DNA of 46,641 nt, taken from positions 1 through 46,641 of the forward strand of contig JAFUCN010000076.1 in assembly GCA_017459665.1 (NCBI GenBank). The letters are read 5' to 3'. The translations under genes and the position numbers were made by a program. Position 1 is the stretch's first letter, and every line of letters starts with the position of its first letter. Under the pieces are notes generated by a model. It was not told the origin of the DNA and ran no database searches. It saw nothing but the letters and a program-made list of their open reading frames with translations. This DNA is from Methanobrevibacter sp. (GTDB lineage Archaea; Methanobacteriota; Methanobacteria; Methanobacteriales; Methanobacteriaceae). This document shows positions 1 to 9,163 of this stretch, one piece after another.

Positions 1-51
1 CTTGATATTTATGATGTTGTTGATTTAATACATTGTGTTAAATTAGATTAA
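1..51 (+). CDS. 3' end of a truncated gene
   Basis: The first frame is open from the window edge to a TAA at 49-51 and reads LDIYDVVDLIHCVKLD. Its T-rich codons match the restriction-modification genes that follow. Too little is present to name a product, and chance cannot be excluded because only 16 codons are visible. No stem-loop follows it; the next 180 bases are AT-rich and carry no gene that I can see. Confidence 0.3.
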   Translation, partial: LDIYDVVDLIHCVKLD

Positions 52-229
52 TTAAATTTAAAGAGCAAAGGATAATTTTAACATTTTCAAAAAATATTTA
101 TAGTATATTACTCAAATAATCATTTAAATTGCATTTAAAATCCTAAAAATAATCTATTTTTACTATAACTACTCCATAGTGTTTAAATTACTTATAAAAT
201 AGCATAAAATTAGTATTATCTTGTTTTAA

Positions 230-544
230 TATATTGTAACCCATAAAATATTAGACAGTGCCTTTAAGGATAATTTTAAATTAGTATCTTCTGTTTCATC
301 TCCTGAATCATTGGCTGATTTTTATTTTAATTTTCATTCTTGTAATTGGGATTATAAGTTTATTGTAAATCCTCAAGATTGGTTAAATATTTATTCGGAA
401 AATGAAATTGATTCAAATAACACTATGTATATTGATAATAATCAAACATTTGATGTTTCTTCACCAAATCAAACAAACTCATCAACATATTCTGTTGGGG
501 ATGTTGAAATAGTTAATTCGTCATCATTGAATGATGTAATTTAG
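230..544 (+). pseudogene. Unrecognised gene remnant, probably 5'-truncated
   Basis: The frame is open from about 230 to a TAG at 542-544 and has no ATG or GTG near its beginning. The only candidate start is TTG at 311, which lacks a Shine-Dalgarno sequence. The translated C-terminal part is rich in Asn, Ser, Thr and Asp (SSPNQTNSSTYSV), a low-complexity composition common in surface proteins of these methanogens, but no domain is recognisable. It looks like the surviving 3' end of a decayed gene at the border of an accessory region. A short genuine protein started at TTG 311 (77 residues) is the alternative. Confidence 0.3.
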
Positions 545-690
545 TATTTGAAGATGTGGATTGTTAGTTATAATAATCAACTGGGAAGCATTTGGATAGA
601 TTGTTATTTTTCATTTTGCCTGATTAGATTTCATTTGCTCTTCCCATATTTATTTTTATGTATGAAAGTCAATATAATATTATGTAATTT

Positions 691-2868
691 ATGATAGGTG
701 GGATTTTTATTACTAATTGGTTCAGCAGACAAAAAAAGGAATTTGACATTTCTTATAGGTTATCACGAAATATCACTTCTCTTGTACCATTTCATTTAAC
801 TTTAAATAAGAAAATCAGCTTGTTTAAAACAGATGGTTCGCATAATGAAGAATATTATAGGCAACAACTTGTTCATACTTTAATTGATAGTGGGATGTAT
901 TCTAAGGATTATATTGGTGCTGAAATTGAGTTTCCTAAAGGAAATAAAAATTCGGCGAATGTTAAAATTGATATTGCAATTTTTGATAATAAAGATTGGT
1001 TTGATTATTATAGTAAATGGCATCTTGATAAAGATTCAGATGCTCTTAATTGGTTAACACAGCATTTGATTTTTACAATTGAGGTTAAAAAGGAAGATTC
1101 TAAAAATATTCAGGATGTTTTTAATAATCAATTAAAGCCATATATGAAAATATCTGATAATAATGATGTTATTGGGGCAATTTATGATACTGGGAAATTA
1201 TATTTGTTTAAATCGGTGAATGGGGAAATTGTTCGTTATGATGATCTTTTAAATAATTCTGATGCTTCAAAAATGTTTGAAAAATTATCTTTAGATAAAT
1301 TTGATCCCTATATTAAATTTCCTAAGTTTGATTTAATCAAAAATAGTGGTTCTGTTGATAAAGCCAATAGGACATTAGATGATTTGGATATTATTTCTGG
1401 GAATAATCAACAGGTATTGGGAGATAATATTTCCAGTATTGTTAAAATTATGGATCAATTCTCTTTAAATAATCAAAGGGGTTATGAAATTCTTATTCAA
1501 ATTATTGCATTGAAAATTTATGATGATAGCAATAGTGAGTTGTATAATTCTAAATTGGATTTTTATGAAACAGATTCTGAAAGGGAGATTTTGAATTTTT
1601 ATATTACTGATTCTGAAAGAAAAACAATGGATTTGAATAATGATAATATTCAAAGTTTCATTAAACGGATGCAGGATTTATATTCTGCTGCTTCTTCAGA
1701 ATATGAACATGTTCTTAAACCGCAAAGTGATGAGACAATTTCCTGGAAAAAACAGGAGCATGTATCGGTTATTGGCGAAATTGTATATCAGTTACAGGAT
1801 TATTCTTTTATTAGGTCTGATAATAATGATTTATATCAGCTTGTTTTTTATAAGTTTGCTAATGAATTTTCAAAAACAGAAAATGCTCAATTTGTTACTC
1901 CATTGGATATTATTCAATTTTTAGTTGAAATTGTTAATCCTAAAAGACATGAGTCCATTATTGATCCGACTGCTGGAATTTCTGATTTTTTAGCGATTGC
2001 TTATTCGTATTCAAATAAAGAATTGAATGATAAGAATTTGTATGGTGTTGATAATGATGAATCAATGGTTATGCTTTCGCAGTTAAATATGTTATTGAAT
2101 GGTGATGGTAATGCAAATCTTGAGAAGGGGTCTTCGGTTTATGAAAAATTTAGCAATCAAAACAGACTGGTTAGATTGAATCCTAAACTTCATAAAAATG
2201 GAAATTGGGATGAGTGGAATGATCAAACTTCTTTAAAAAAATTTGATATTGTTTTAACTAATCCTCCTTTTGGAAAAAGTAGGAGTTATACTGAAAAGGA
2301 TGTTGGAAAGGATAATTTGGAATTATATGAATTGTGGAATATTATGAAGAAACCTAAAAATGGAACTCCAAAAATTGATCCTGGCTTAATATTTTTGGAA
2401 AATGCTTATCGTGTTTTAAAAGAAAATGGTAGGTTGGGGATAGTTCTTTCAAATTCCATTGCAGGTGTTGATAATTATAAATTTGCTAGGGAATGGTTAA
2501 TAGATAAAATGCGTATTGTTGCTTTATTTGATTTGCCGGAAGGGGTGTTTGCTGATACTAATGTTAATACTACGTTGGTTGTTGCTTATAAACCTTCTGA
2601 TATAAAGTTAGCTAAATTAAAAGAGAGTAATTATCAGATTTTTACTAATAAGATTAATAAAGTGGGTTATTCTATTAAAGTAAAAGACAGGGTTGCTAAT
2701 TTTATTTATAATTATAAACGTGATGAGAATCATGATTTTGTTGTTGATGAGTTTACTGGTGAATTAGTTAAAGATGAGGAATTTAAAAGTACTATTAAAG
2801 AGTTTAGGCGTTGGATTAATTCACAAGAAGAAGATTTGAAGGAGATTTTTGGTGATTTAAATGTCTAA
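691..2868 (+). CDS. Fused restriction nuclease / adenine-N6 DNA methyltransferase (BcgI-like or Type I-like RM subunit)
   Basis: A single 725-residue chain joins a nuclease-like N-terminus to an N6-adenine methyltransferase. Residues about 50-190 look like the HsdR N-terminal PD-(D/E)xK fold, with Asp94 in KIDIAIFD and Glu131-Val-Lys133 in TIEVKKE. The methylase follows: motif X QFVTP at 400-404, the AdoMet motif DPTAGISDFL from 425, and the catalytic NPPF at 524-527. Motif I departs from the usual DPxxGxGxFL, so activity needs testing. The specificity gene overlaps its stop by 8 bases, indicating translational coupling. No ATP-dependent translocase gene is visible, so this resembles Type IIB systems such as BcgI (A subunit with nuclease and methylase, B subunit for specificity) more than classical Type I. 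The start has no strong ribosome binding site. Confidence 0.8.
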   Translation: MIGGIFITNWFSRQKKEFDISYRLSRNITSLVPFHLTLNKKISLFKTDGSHNEEYYRQQLVHTLIDSGMYSKDYIGAEIEFPKGNKNSANVKIDIAIFDNKDWFDYYSKWHLDKDSDALNWLTQHLIFTIEVKKEDSKNIQDVFNNQLKPYMKISDNNDVIGAIYDTGKLYLFKSVNGEIVRYDDLLNNSDASKMFEKLSLDKFDPYIKFPKFDLIKNSGSVDKANRTLDDLDIISGNNQQVLGDNISSIVKIMDQFSLNNQRGYEILIQIIALKIYDDSNSELYNSKLDFYETDSEREILNFYITDSERKTMDLNNDNIQSFIKRMQDLYSAASSEYEHVLKPQSDETISWKKQEHVSVIGEIVYQLQDYSFIRSDNNDLYQLVFYKFANEFSKTENAQFVTPLDIIQFLVEIVNPKRHESIIDPTAGISDFLAIAYSYSNKELNDKNLYGVDNDESMVMLSQLNMLLNGDGNANLEKGSSVYEKFSNQNRLVRLNPKLHKNGNWDEWNDQTSLKKFDIVLTNPPFGKSRSYTEKDVGKDNLELYELWNIMKKPKNGTPKIDPGLIFLENAYRVLKENGRLGIVLSNSIAGVDNYKFAREWLIDKMRIVALFDLPEGVFADTNVNTTLVVAYKPSDIKLAKLKESNYQIFTNKINKVGYSIKVKDRVANFIYNYKRDENHDFVVDEFTGELVKDEEFKSTIKEFRRWINSQEEDLKEIFGDLNV

Positions 2869-4306
2869 TATAATTAATTTTAATCAGATTATTGATAATA
2901 ATTATTCTTTTTCTGCCAAGTTATATGAAACTCGTCAGGAAAGATATGTAAAGTCATGTAAACTTCGTGATTTTCTTATTTCTCCCGTTAAAAAGGGTAT
3001 TGAAATTGGTAGTGATGCATATACTTTGAATAAACAGTTTAGGTTTATAAGGACATCTAATATTCTTAAAACTTCTTTTTTGGTTGATGAGACTTCTTGT
3101 GTGGGTGTTCCAGAATCATTTTTTGAAAATCATGATTTGAATGAAAATTCTATTTTGATTGTTAAGGATGGGTCATTGGGAAATGTTGCATTTTTAGATA
3201 AAGATTATCAGTCTTTTATGATTTCTTCAGGTATTAATGTGTTAAATTGCAGACATCCTTTTTATGTTTTTTCAATTTTACAACATGAGTTGTTTAAAGA
3301 AAATTTTGAGTATAATGTGGCTTCAGGTTCGACAATTTCTCATGCTAAGGATATTTTTTTGGATTTTGATATTCCATTGCCTGATAACCAGGAGGTTATT
3401 GGTTTTGTTGAGAATATAATGGAATCAATTATTTTAAAAGAAAGATTGATTAGGGATAAAATTTTTTCATTAAATAATTATATTTCAGAATTATTGAATT
3501 TTAATGGTTTTGATAATATTGGAAATAGTTATCCTACATATTCTGATTTAATTTCAGTTAACAGATTGGATGCGGGGTATTATTCTAAAAAATCAATGTA
3601 TATTCGTAATTTAATCGAATCTTATGATGGTGGCTTTTTTTATTTATCTTCGGATAATTTGAAAGGTGGAAATACTCCTAAGATTAGATCAGAGCCTTCA
3701 AAAGATGAGTTGTCATATAAATGGATTGTTCCTGCTTATATTGATAGTAATGGGTTGAATTGTGATATTAATTCAATGGATTTTACAGGTAAAAATAATA
3801 TTGATGGGGATACTTGTTTGATAATTAATAGGACTTCAAAAAAAACGGATGGTCAGAGTGGGAAATATGTTGGTATTGCTTCATTTTATGATTATTCCTT
3901 TTTTGGTGAAGGTCATCATAATCAGGGTTTTTATCGTTTAGTGAATATGGATAAGGTGGATTTGATTACTATTGTTGCTATTTTAAATCATCCTATTTAT
4001 AGAGAATATTTTGGTGAAATTAGTGTTGGTTCAAAAATGAAAGAGATAAAAAAGTATAATTTAATTGAAATTCCTTTACCTGATTTTAGTAGGGATATTA
4101 AGAATAAAATAAAAGAATTGTATTTTAATGAATTGAAGTGGGATTTTTCAGATAATGGGAATTTCAAGGATTATGATAGAAATTGGTGTAGTGATGCAGG
4201 AATTTTTGATTTATATATTATGCTGAATAAACAGAAGGCGTTCTTGAATGAGGTTATAGAAAACATTTACAATAATGAATGGGTCGAATTAACGTTTGAT
4301 TATTGA
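2861..4306 (+). CDS. Restriction-modification specificity subunit (HsdS/BcgI-B-like)
   Basis: This 481-residue protein shows the two-halved plan of HsdS proteins: a first target-recognition region (about 20-170), a central helical spacer (about 175-215, IMESIILKERLIRDKIFSLNNYISELL), a second recognition region (about 225-420) and a C-terminal helix. The halves carry typical phrases such as NSILIVKDGSLGNVAFL and GNTPKIRSEPSKDELSYKWIVPAYI. It should choose the bipartite DNA site for the nuclease-methylase encoded just upstream, whose stop it overlaps. Codons are extremely T-rich (GGT, GAT, ATT), unlike the housekeeping genes further along, which suits acquisition by transfer. No terminator hairpin follows. 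Confidence 0.82.
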   Translation: MSNIINFNQIIDNNYSFSAKLYETRQERYVKSCKLRDFLISPVKKGIEIGSDAYTLNKQFRFIRTSNILKTSFLVDETSCVGVPESFFENHDLNENSILIVKDGSLGNVAFLDKDYQSFMISSGINVLNCRHPFYVFSILQHELFKENFEYNVASGSTISHAKDIFLDFDIPLPDNQEVIGFVENIMESIILKERLIRDKIFSLNNYISELLNFNGFDNIGNSYPTYSDLISVNRLDAGYYSKKSMYIRNLIESYDGGFFYLSSDNLKGGNTPKIRSEPSKDELSYKWIVPAYIDSNGLNCDINSMDFTGKNNIDGDTCLIINRTSKKTDGQSGKYVGIASFYDYSFFGEGHHNQGFYRLVNMDKVDLITIVAILNHPIYREYFGEISVGSKMKEIKKYNLIEIPLPDFSRDIKNKIKELYFNELKWDFSDNGNFKDYDRNWCSDAGIFDLYIMLNKQKAFLNEVIENIYNNEWVELTFDY

Positions 4307-4599
4307 TTATTTTTCATTTTTAATATGTCTTGATAGTTTTTTTTATTTTTACTTTTTCTAAATGTGTTGTTTGGGATGGTAAATATATATTATGTGATTT
4401 TTAACTTTGTGGGAGTGTGTTAGGGAGTTTAATCTCCTAGGTATTTTACTTTTGTTAATATTGTTGTTTTTGCGTTGTCTTTTAGTATTGTGCTTTGTGT
4501 CTTTGTGTTTTTGGTATTATTTTTGGTTGTTTTATTTGTCGGGTTTTGCATAGGATTTTGTATCCTTTTAGTTTGTCTGCGATTTCGTAGTATGTTGTC
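4307..4599. other. Gene-free spacer after the RM operon, T/G-rich on the plus strand
   Basis: The plus strand is nearly all T and G (the minus strand all A and C). On the minus strand two short open stretches continue from the antitoxin relic above: an ORF from ATG 4601 to a stop at 4482-4484 (39 codons), and in another frame codons reading LKDNAKTTILTKVKYLGD that end near 4430. Together they look like a frameshifted partner gene, but no family could be recognised. Multiple T-runs at 4316-4345 may terminate the RM transcript. Confidence 0.4.
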
Positions 4600-4607
4600 A
4601 TGTTTTT

Positions 4608-4952
4608 TTATACCTCTCCGGGTATTCCTTCTTTGATTAATTCTACTAGTATGGCGTTTACTTCGAATGTGTATAGTAGTAAGTCGTCTGCTATGTCTAC
4701 TGCATCTACTTTTGGGTGTTTTTTGACGTATTCTATGGTTTATTGTTTGTTTTGTATGTGGGGTATTTCTCTTAAGATGACAATTTCGTCATATGTTTTT
4801 AATTTTTCTCTGATGGCTTCTCTTACAAAGTCAGCGCTGTTTAGAAATAGTCCTTCGTTAATTAATTCGTTATTTCGGTTATGTTATTGTTCGGCTAATT
4901 TTGTGCTGACGCTTTTGCTTATTGGTTGTTGGATATTCATTTTGGATAACAT
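4608..4952 (-). pseudogene. Ribbon-helix-helix (ParD/CopG-like) antitoxin, broken by two in-frame stops
   Basis: Reading the minus strand from ATG at 4952 gives a continuous frame, interrupted only by TAA after KLAEQ and a second TAA after HIQNKQ. The readable part contains LNSADFVREAIREKLK, the signature second-helix pattern of ribbon-helix-helix DNA-binding proteins, then an acidic C-terminus (VDAVDIADDLLLYTFEVNAI) and a final TAA at 4608. Both stops follow CAA and could have come from C-to-T changes of further CAA codons. The plus-strand 120-codon frame over the same bases is only its shadow. A second ORF starts six bases past the stop, the usual spacing of a toxin partner, but is itself degenerate. 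Read-through of the stops is unlikely but not excluded. Confidence 0.6.
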
Positions 4953-5137
4953 GGTTGTATGATTTATATGTGAATATATAAAACTTTGTTCGTTTAAATT
5001 TATTTTGATGGTGGTTTGTAGTGTTTGTTTGGTGTTTTATTGTTTTGGAGGGTAAACATACTTTTATTCAAAAACAAAACTTTTAAGTATTATTTATTTT
5101 ACATTTATATTTATAGTGTGGTGATTTGGAGGTTTTT

Positions 5138-8137
5138 ATGGGAGTAAAATTTGTGTTGTTTTTTTTGATTGTTCTTTTTTTGGGTGTTGGTTGTGTGGGT
5201 GCAGCTGATTTTGATAATTTAATACATGGTGATGTTTTATTAGTGCATAATTCTTCTGATGGGAATATTTTGTCTTCTAGTGAGTTTTCATTGTCTGGTG
5301 GTAGTTTTGGTGATGTTCAGCGTGTTTTAGATGATGCGCGTGATGGTGATACTGTTTATTTGGATGGGGAGTTTTATTCTGAGGATAATTCTTCTTTGAT
5401 TAAGGTTAAAAAGAATGTTAGTTTGGTTTCTAGTTCTGGTGCTGTTTTTAATGGTTGTGGTCAGTCTGGTATTTTGTATATTTATCCCACATCTGTGGGT
5501 ACGGTTATTTCTGGTTTGACTTTTGTTAATGGTTATAGGGTTATTGCCAGTGCTGCTTATGTTGATTGCTGGAATGTTACTTTTAGGGATTGTGTTTTTG
5601 AAAATAATACTGGTTTTTGGAATGGTGGTGGAGCAATAGCAACAACATATGATCCAGTAAATGCTTCTGGTTTAACTGTTGAGTCATGTATTTTTAGGGG
5701 AAATACTGCACCTGTAAGTTCAGGTGCACTTGCTGCTTTTAGTACTGATTATAAAATAATTGATTGTGTTTTTGAAAACAATTATGTGGCAAATAATATG
5801 TCTCAATCCAATTTTGGAGGAGCATTAGTTGCCGGAAGTAACTTTGAAGGAGTAACGGGTATAGTTTCAAGGTGTACTTTTAGAAATAATTATGCGGTAT
5901 CTGGTAATGATGAGCTCAGTAATGGTGGTGCAGTAGACTTAAGACAAAAAGCCACTTTAAAAGATTGTGTTTTTGAAGGTAACTTTGCTGATAATGGCGG
6001 AGCAATAAGCTGCAGAGGAAACAATACAATAATAAACTGTACCTTTAAAAATAACAATGGAAACTATGGTGGTGCAGTTTTTATTAATGAAACAGCAGTT
6101 ATAGAAGATTCCAGTTTCATGGGTAATGATGCGTATGATGGTGGTGCGATTAATTGTTTAAATCATGGACAGATTATTGTTAGGGATTCTATTTTTAAGA
6201 ATAACAATGCTGAAAATAATGGTGGCGCAATAAGTGTAGGTGATGGTTTTAGTGTTGTTTTTGAAGATAATCTCTTTGAAAAATGCAGTGCTTTAAATGG
6301 TGGTGCAATAAACCTGCAAACAGAAAAATCATTAATTAATTCCAATAGTTTTACAAAAAACACAGCAAAATACAATGGTGGAGCTTTAAATATTCAAACA
6401 GAAGATGGATTACTAAAAAATAATAATTTTCAAAAAAACACTGCAGAATATGGGGGATCAACATATAATATTAACCAGTCTAATATTCGTGTAATAAATG
6501 ATGTTTATCAAAATAATAAGGCAAAAAACGGTAGTGCAATATATAATAATGGAATATTAAATGTTTTAAATACTAAATTCACTAATAATCAGGTGAAAAG
6601 TTTTAAATTACAATCAAAGGATTATACAATACAGAAAGGTAAAACATTAGTGGTGAAAGTATATTTGGAGTATGGTGATAATTATCCTGGAATTTACACT
6701 AACACTCCACTAACCGTAGATAATAGTAATGTTTCACTTTCAAATGGTGCTTTAAATCAGCAGATAACCTTAAAAATATCGAATAAAATTTTTAAATCAA
6801 AAACAAATAAATCGGGAATTGCAGTATTTAAAATACCTACAAGTAAACTTAAGATAAAAAAGTACACTGTTAACATAATTCATGATGAAAGCCTGATTTC
6901 AACAAACATTAAAAACATATTGCACATTACAGTTAAACAAAAGGCAAAACATAAACAGAAAACTGCTAAGAAAACAACCTCTAAAAAAACAAGTATAAAA
7001 GTTAAAAAAACTCACGCATATGTTAAGAAGACTGCTTTGAAAAAATCGAAGATTAAAACAATTAAAAAAGATAAAAGTAAATCAATATTTTCTAAAAAGG
7101 CCACAAATAAAAAAGGGAATGTTAATAATCAGAAGGATAATTGGTTAGTGGGTGGATATAAATATGTTGCTGATTTTTTAAATACTACTGTTTTTACTAT
7201 ACCTAATTATAAAAAAACGTTGGATAGTTGGGGTTGGACTGGAAGTGTGGTTGGTTTCTGTTTGGATTTTTTTATAGGAATCGATGAGAATGGAAAGTTA
7301 TCGGTTGGGGATTTGGCATTAACATTAATCTCAGTCTTTTGTGGTGTTGGATTAATATTAAGAGGAGCAAAAATAGGGTTAAAACTATTAAAGTATTCAA
7401 ATAAGATAATTAAATTCGCTAAAAAAAGCAAAATACTCACAAAAGCATTTAAATATTTAAATAAAGGAAAAAATTTCTTAATTTCTAAATTTCATTACTT
7501 TTCAAAAACTTACTTTAATAAAATTAGTACTAATATAAAAAAATTATGGAATGTATTGGAAAAAGGTGTTTCTTTAACTTCTAAGGTATTTGGGTGGTTG
7601 TCTAATCCTCCTAAAAAAATTGTATCTACTATTTTTAATCAGTTGATAAGTAAGTATAAGGATACGGGGAAAGTTTTCACGATTTTTCATAAGCAAGTTC
7701 ATGTTAAGACTCTTGTAAATAGTTTTGATAAATTTTTAAATAATCCTGCTAGAACTATTAAAGGAGCATTTTTCCCAAATTTTAATAAAATTAAAGAAAA
7801 TATCCATACTGCTTATAATTGGATAAATACTTCTTATAACCAAGGTAAAAAACGTGCATCTACTTTGTTTAATAAAGGCAAAAAATATCTGAAAAATAAA
7901 ATTTCTAATTCTAAAATTTTAAAAAATAAGAGGATTGTTAAACATGTGAAACCGATTTGGAATAATGTGAAAAAAGGTTATAGGAGATTCCGTTCAAATT
8001 CTAGAAAAATTGAAAAAAGAATCGTTAAACACTTACCGCCACGTGCAAAAAGTGTGTATCACACAGTTAAAAGAAATTTAAATAATAATTTTTTAAGACC
8101 AGCTAAAAGATTTATTAGAAGATTAAAATTTTGGTAA
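5138..8137 (+). CDS. Secreted adhesin-like protein: beta-helix, Ig-like domain, Lys-rich linker and basic pretoxin-like C-terminus
   Basis: The ATG at 5138 is chosen because GGAGG lies five bases ahead; an upstream TTG is unlikely. The 999-residue product begins with a signal peptide (VKFVLFFLIVLFLGVGCVGAAD). Residues about 55-485 hold about 13 copies of a Chlamydia-Pmp-type motif (FxxN...GGAI) that build a right-handed beta-helix. An Ig-like domain of adhesin type follows (about 490-595), then a Lys-rich linker (about 600-665). The last 330 residues differ: a hydrophobic pair of helices in GKLSVGDLALTLISVFCGVG, then a very basic helical tail ending RRLKFW. This layout of secreted stalk, pretoxin-like hydrophobic segment and variable basic tip resembles polymorphic toxins. 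The following acidic protein could be an immunity partner. Toxin activity is inferred from architecture; a plain adhesin or wall-binding protein is the alternative. Confidence 0.75.
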   Translation: MGVKFVLFFLIVLFLGVGCVGAADFDNLIHGDVLLVHNSSDGNILSSSEFSLSGGSFGDVQRVLDDARDGDTVYLDGEFYSEDNSSLIKVKKNVSLVSSSGAVFNGCGQSGILYIYPTSVGTVISGLTFVNGYRVIASAAYVDCWNVTFRDCVFENNTGFWNGGGAIATTYDPVNASGLTVESCIFRGNTAPVSSGALAAFSTDYKIIDCVFENNYVANNMSQSNFGGALVAGSNFEGVTGIVSRCTFRNNYAVSGNDELSNGGAVDLRQKATLKDCVFEGNFADNGGAISCRGNNTIINCTFKNNNGNYGGAVFINETAVIEDSSFMGNDAYDGGAINCLNHGQIIVRDSIFKNNNAENNGGAISVGDGFSVVFEDNLFEKCSALNGGAINLQTEKSLINSNSFTKNTAKYNGGALNIQTEDGLLKNNNFQKNTAEYGGSTYNINQSNIRVINDVYQNNKAKNGSAIYNNGILNVLNTKFTNNQVKSFKLQSKDYTIQKGKTLVVKVYLEYGDNYPGIYTNTPLTVDNSNVSLSNGALNQQITLKISNKIFKSKTNKSGIAVFKIPTSKLKIKKYTVNIIHDESLISTNIKNILHITVKQKAKHKQKTAKKTTSKKTSIKVKKTHAYVKKTALKKSKIKTIKKDKSKSIFSKKATNKKGNVNNQKDNWLVGGYKYVADFLNTTVFTIPNYKKTLDSWGWTGSVVGFCLDFFIGIDENGKLSVGDLALTLISVFCGVGLILRGAKIGLKLLKYSNKIIKFAKKSKILTKAFKYLNKGKNFLISKFHYFSKTYFNKISTNIKKLWNVLEKGVSLTSKVFGWLSNPPKKIVSTIFNQLISKYKDTGKVFTIFHKQVHVKTLVNSFDKFLNNPARTIKGAFFPNFNKIKENIHTAYNWINTSYNQGKKRASTLFNKGKKYLKNKISNSKILKNKRIVKHVKPIWNNVKKGYRRFRSNSRKIEKRIVKHLPPRAKSVYHTVKRNLNNNFLRPAKRFIRRLKFW

Positions 8138-8169
8138 AAATAAAAAATATATAGGAGAGTGATTATATT

Positions 8170-8979
8170 ATGCGTTTAGATAATTGTGATATTCCATCTT
8201 GGAAAATTGAAGCTTATGAGGAGATTTATGAGAATGATTTGAATAGGGTTAAATCATGGGAGAATGTTGCTCGTTTGGATGAGTTGATTGTTTTGCTTGA
8301 TTCGCTTATTGATGATGAGCGTTTTTTGAGTTTAGCCGCTGAAGAAAAAATAGGAGATGAAGAGTTTAAATATAATATTAAGAAGGTTCCTTTTCATTAT
8401 GCTGCTTCAAAGGCTTTCGGTTTTGTTGGATTATTGCCGTTGTATCTTCCTCGGTTGACAAAGAGATTGGTTGAGGTTAATGGTTTTATTGCTATTATGT
8501 CTATGGTTCAGTCTGCTTTTGTGGAGTACTCTGGTCATTATCTGACTGTTGAGGAAGATAAAATTATTAAATTATCTGACATTTTATATGCTTTGACTTT
8601 TTTTGTTGAAGATTTTGATAATAAGGGTAATTTATTCGTTGAACATGATTATGACTATTATTATGCCTTTTTTAAACGTTTACATAATTTGTATTGGGAA
8701 GATAAAACCGCAGAGAAATTAGATCATGATATTAATTATTTTTTCACAACAGTTCTCCAAATCAAAGATTGTTCACGATTATTTTCAAGGACATTTTTGT
8801 ATGCTAGTGTTTATTTGATGGGTTGTAATGCTTTGAAGTGTGGTCGTAGTAGTGTTAATTGTGAGGATGTTGTTGTGGCATATCTTACTTGCTTTAAGTT
8901 GCTTTTGAATGATTATCGTTTTTTGATTTATGATTTGTATGATGATGAGAAATGGTCTTGTAAGGAGAATTATCGATAG
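8170..8979 (+). CDS. Acidic cytoplasmic protein of unknown function, possible immunity partner of the upstream surface protein
   Basis: This 269-residue protein has no signal peptide or clear membrane span, is visibly rich in Asp and Glu, and begins 32 bases after the adhesin-like gene behind a GGAG ribosome binding site, so both probably share a transcript. The fold looks all-helical. Residues about 200-255 (FSRTFLYASVYLMGCNAL then VNCEDVVVAYLTCFKLL) resemble the helical lid of AAA+ proteins such as MCM, where a bundle ends in an EDV-A motif, but no Walker motif is present. I do not recognise the family. Its acidity beside a strongly basic C-terminal domain, and the tight spacing, fit an immunity role. 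A chaperone or regulator is equally compatible. Confidence 0.6.
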   Translation: MRLDNCDIPSWKIEAYEEIYENDLNRVKSWENVARLDELIVLLDSLIDDERFLSLAAEEKIGDEEFKYNIKKVPFHYAASKAFGFVGLLPLYLPRLTKRLVEVNGFIAIMSMVQSAFVEYSGHYLTVEEDKIIKLSDILYALTFFVEDFDNKGNLFVEHDYDYYYAFFKRLHNLYWEDKTAEKLDHDINYFFTTVLQIKDCSRLFSRTFLYASVYLMGCNALKCGRSSVNCEDVVVAYLTCFKLLLNDYRFLIYDLYDDEKWSCKENYR

Positions 8980-9034
8980 ATTATTTTTATAAGCTATTTT
9001 ACGAATTTTTAAGAAGAGAGTGTTTTTCTATTTG

Positions 9035-9055
9035 AAAATCTTATGAAAAGATTTT
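9035..9055 (+). terminator. Stem-loop after the acidic gene
   Basis: AAAATCTT and AAGATTTT form perfect eight-base arms around a five-base loop, 56 bases past the stop at 8979. The stem is all A/T apart from one pair, and a T-rich stretch follows. It probably ends the adhesin operon before the lysA promoter. Confidence 0.4.
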
Positions 9056-9163
9056 ATTTATTAAATGATGTTGATAATCTTATAAATTTCAGATTAGAAA
9101 TCCTAATTAATATTTTAAACGGAAAAATCCTTTCCTTCACTAGTTTTAAATAAAATCAAAAAC

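Noticed and set aside
4600-4962. Plus-strand 120-codon ORF with Cys/Phe/Ser-rich sequence
   Set aside because: It mirrors the reading frame of the broken ribbon-helix-helix gene on the minus strand; its composition is that of an antisense shadow and it has no ribosome binding site.
6000-6600. CRISPR-like array in the repeated part of the adhesin gene
   Set aside because: The repeats are protein-level Pmp motifs with variable codons and no constant spacer or repeat DNA sequence.
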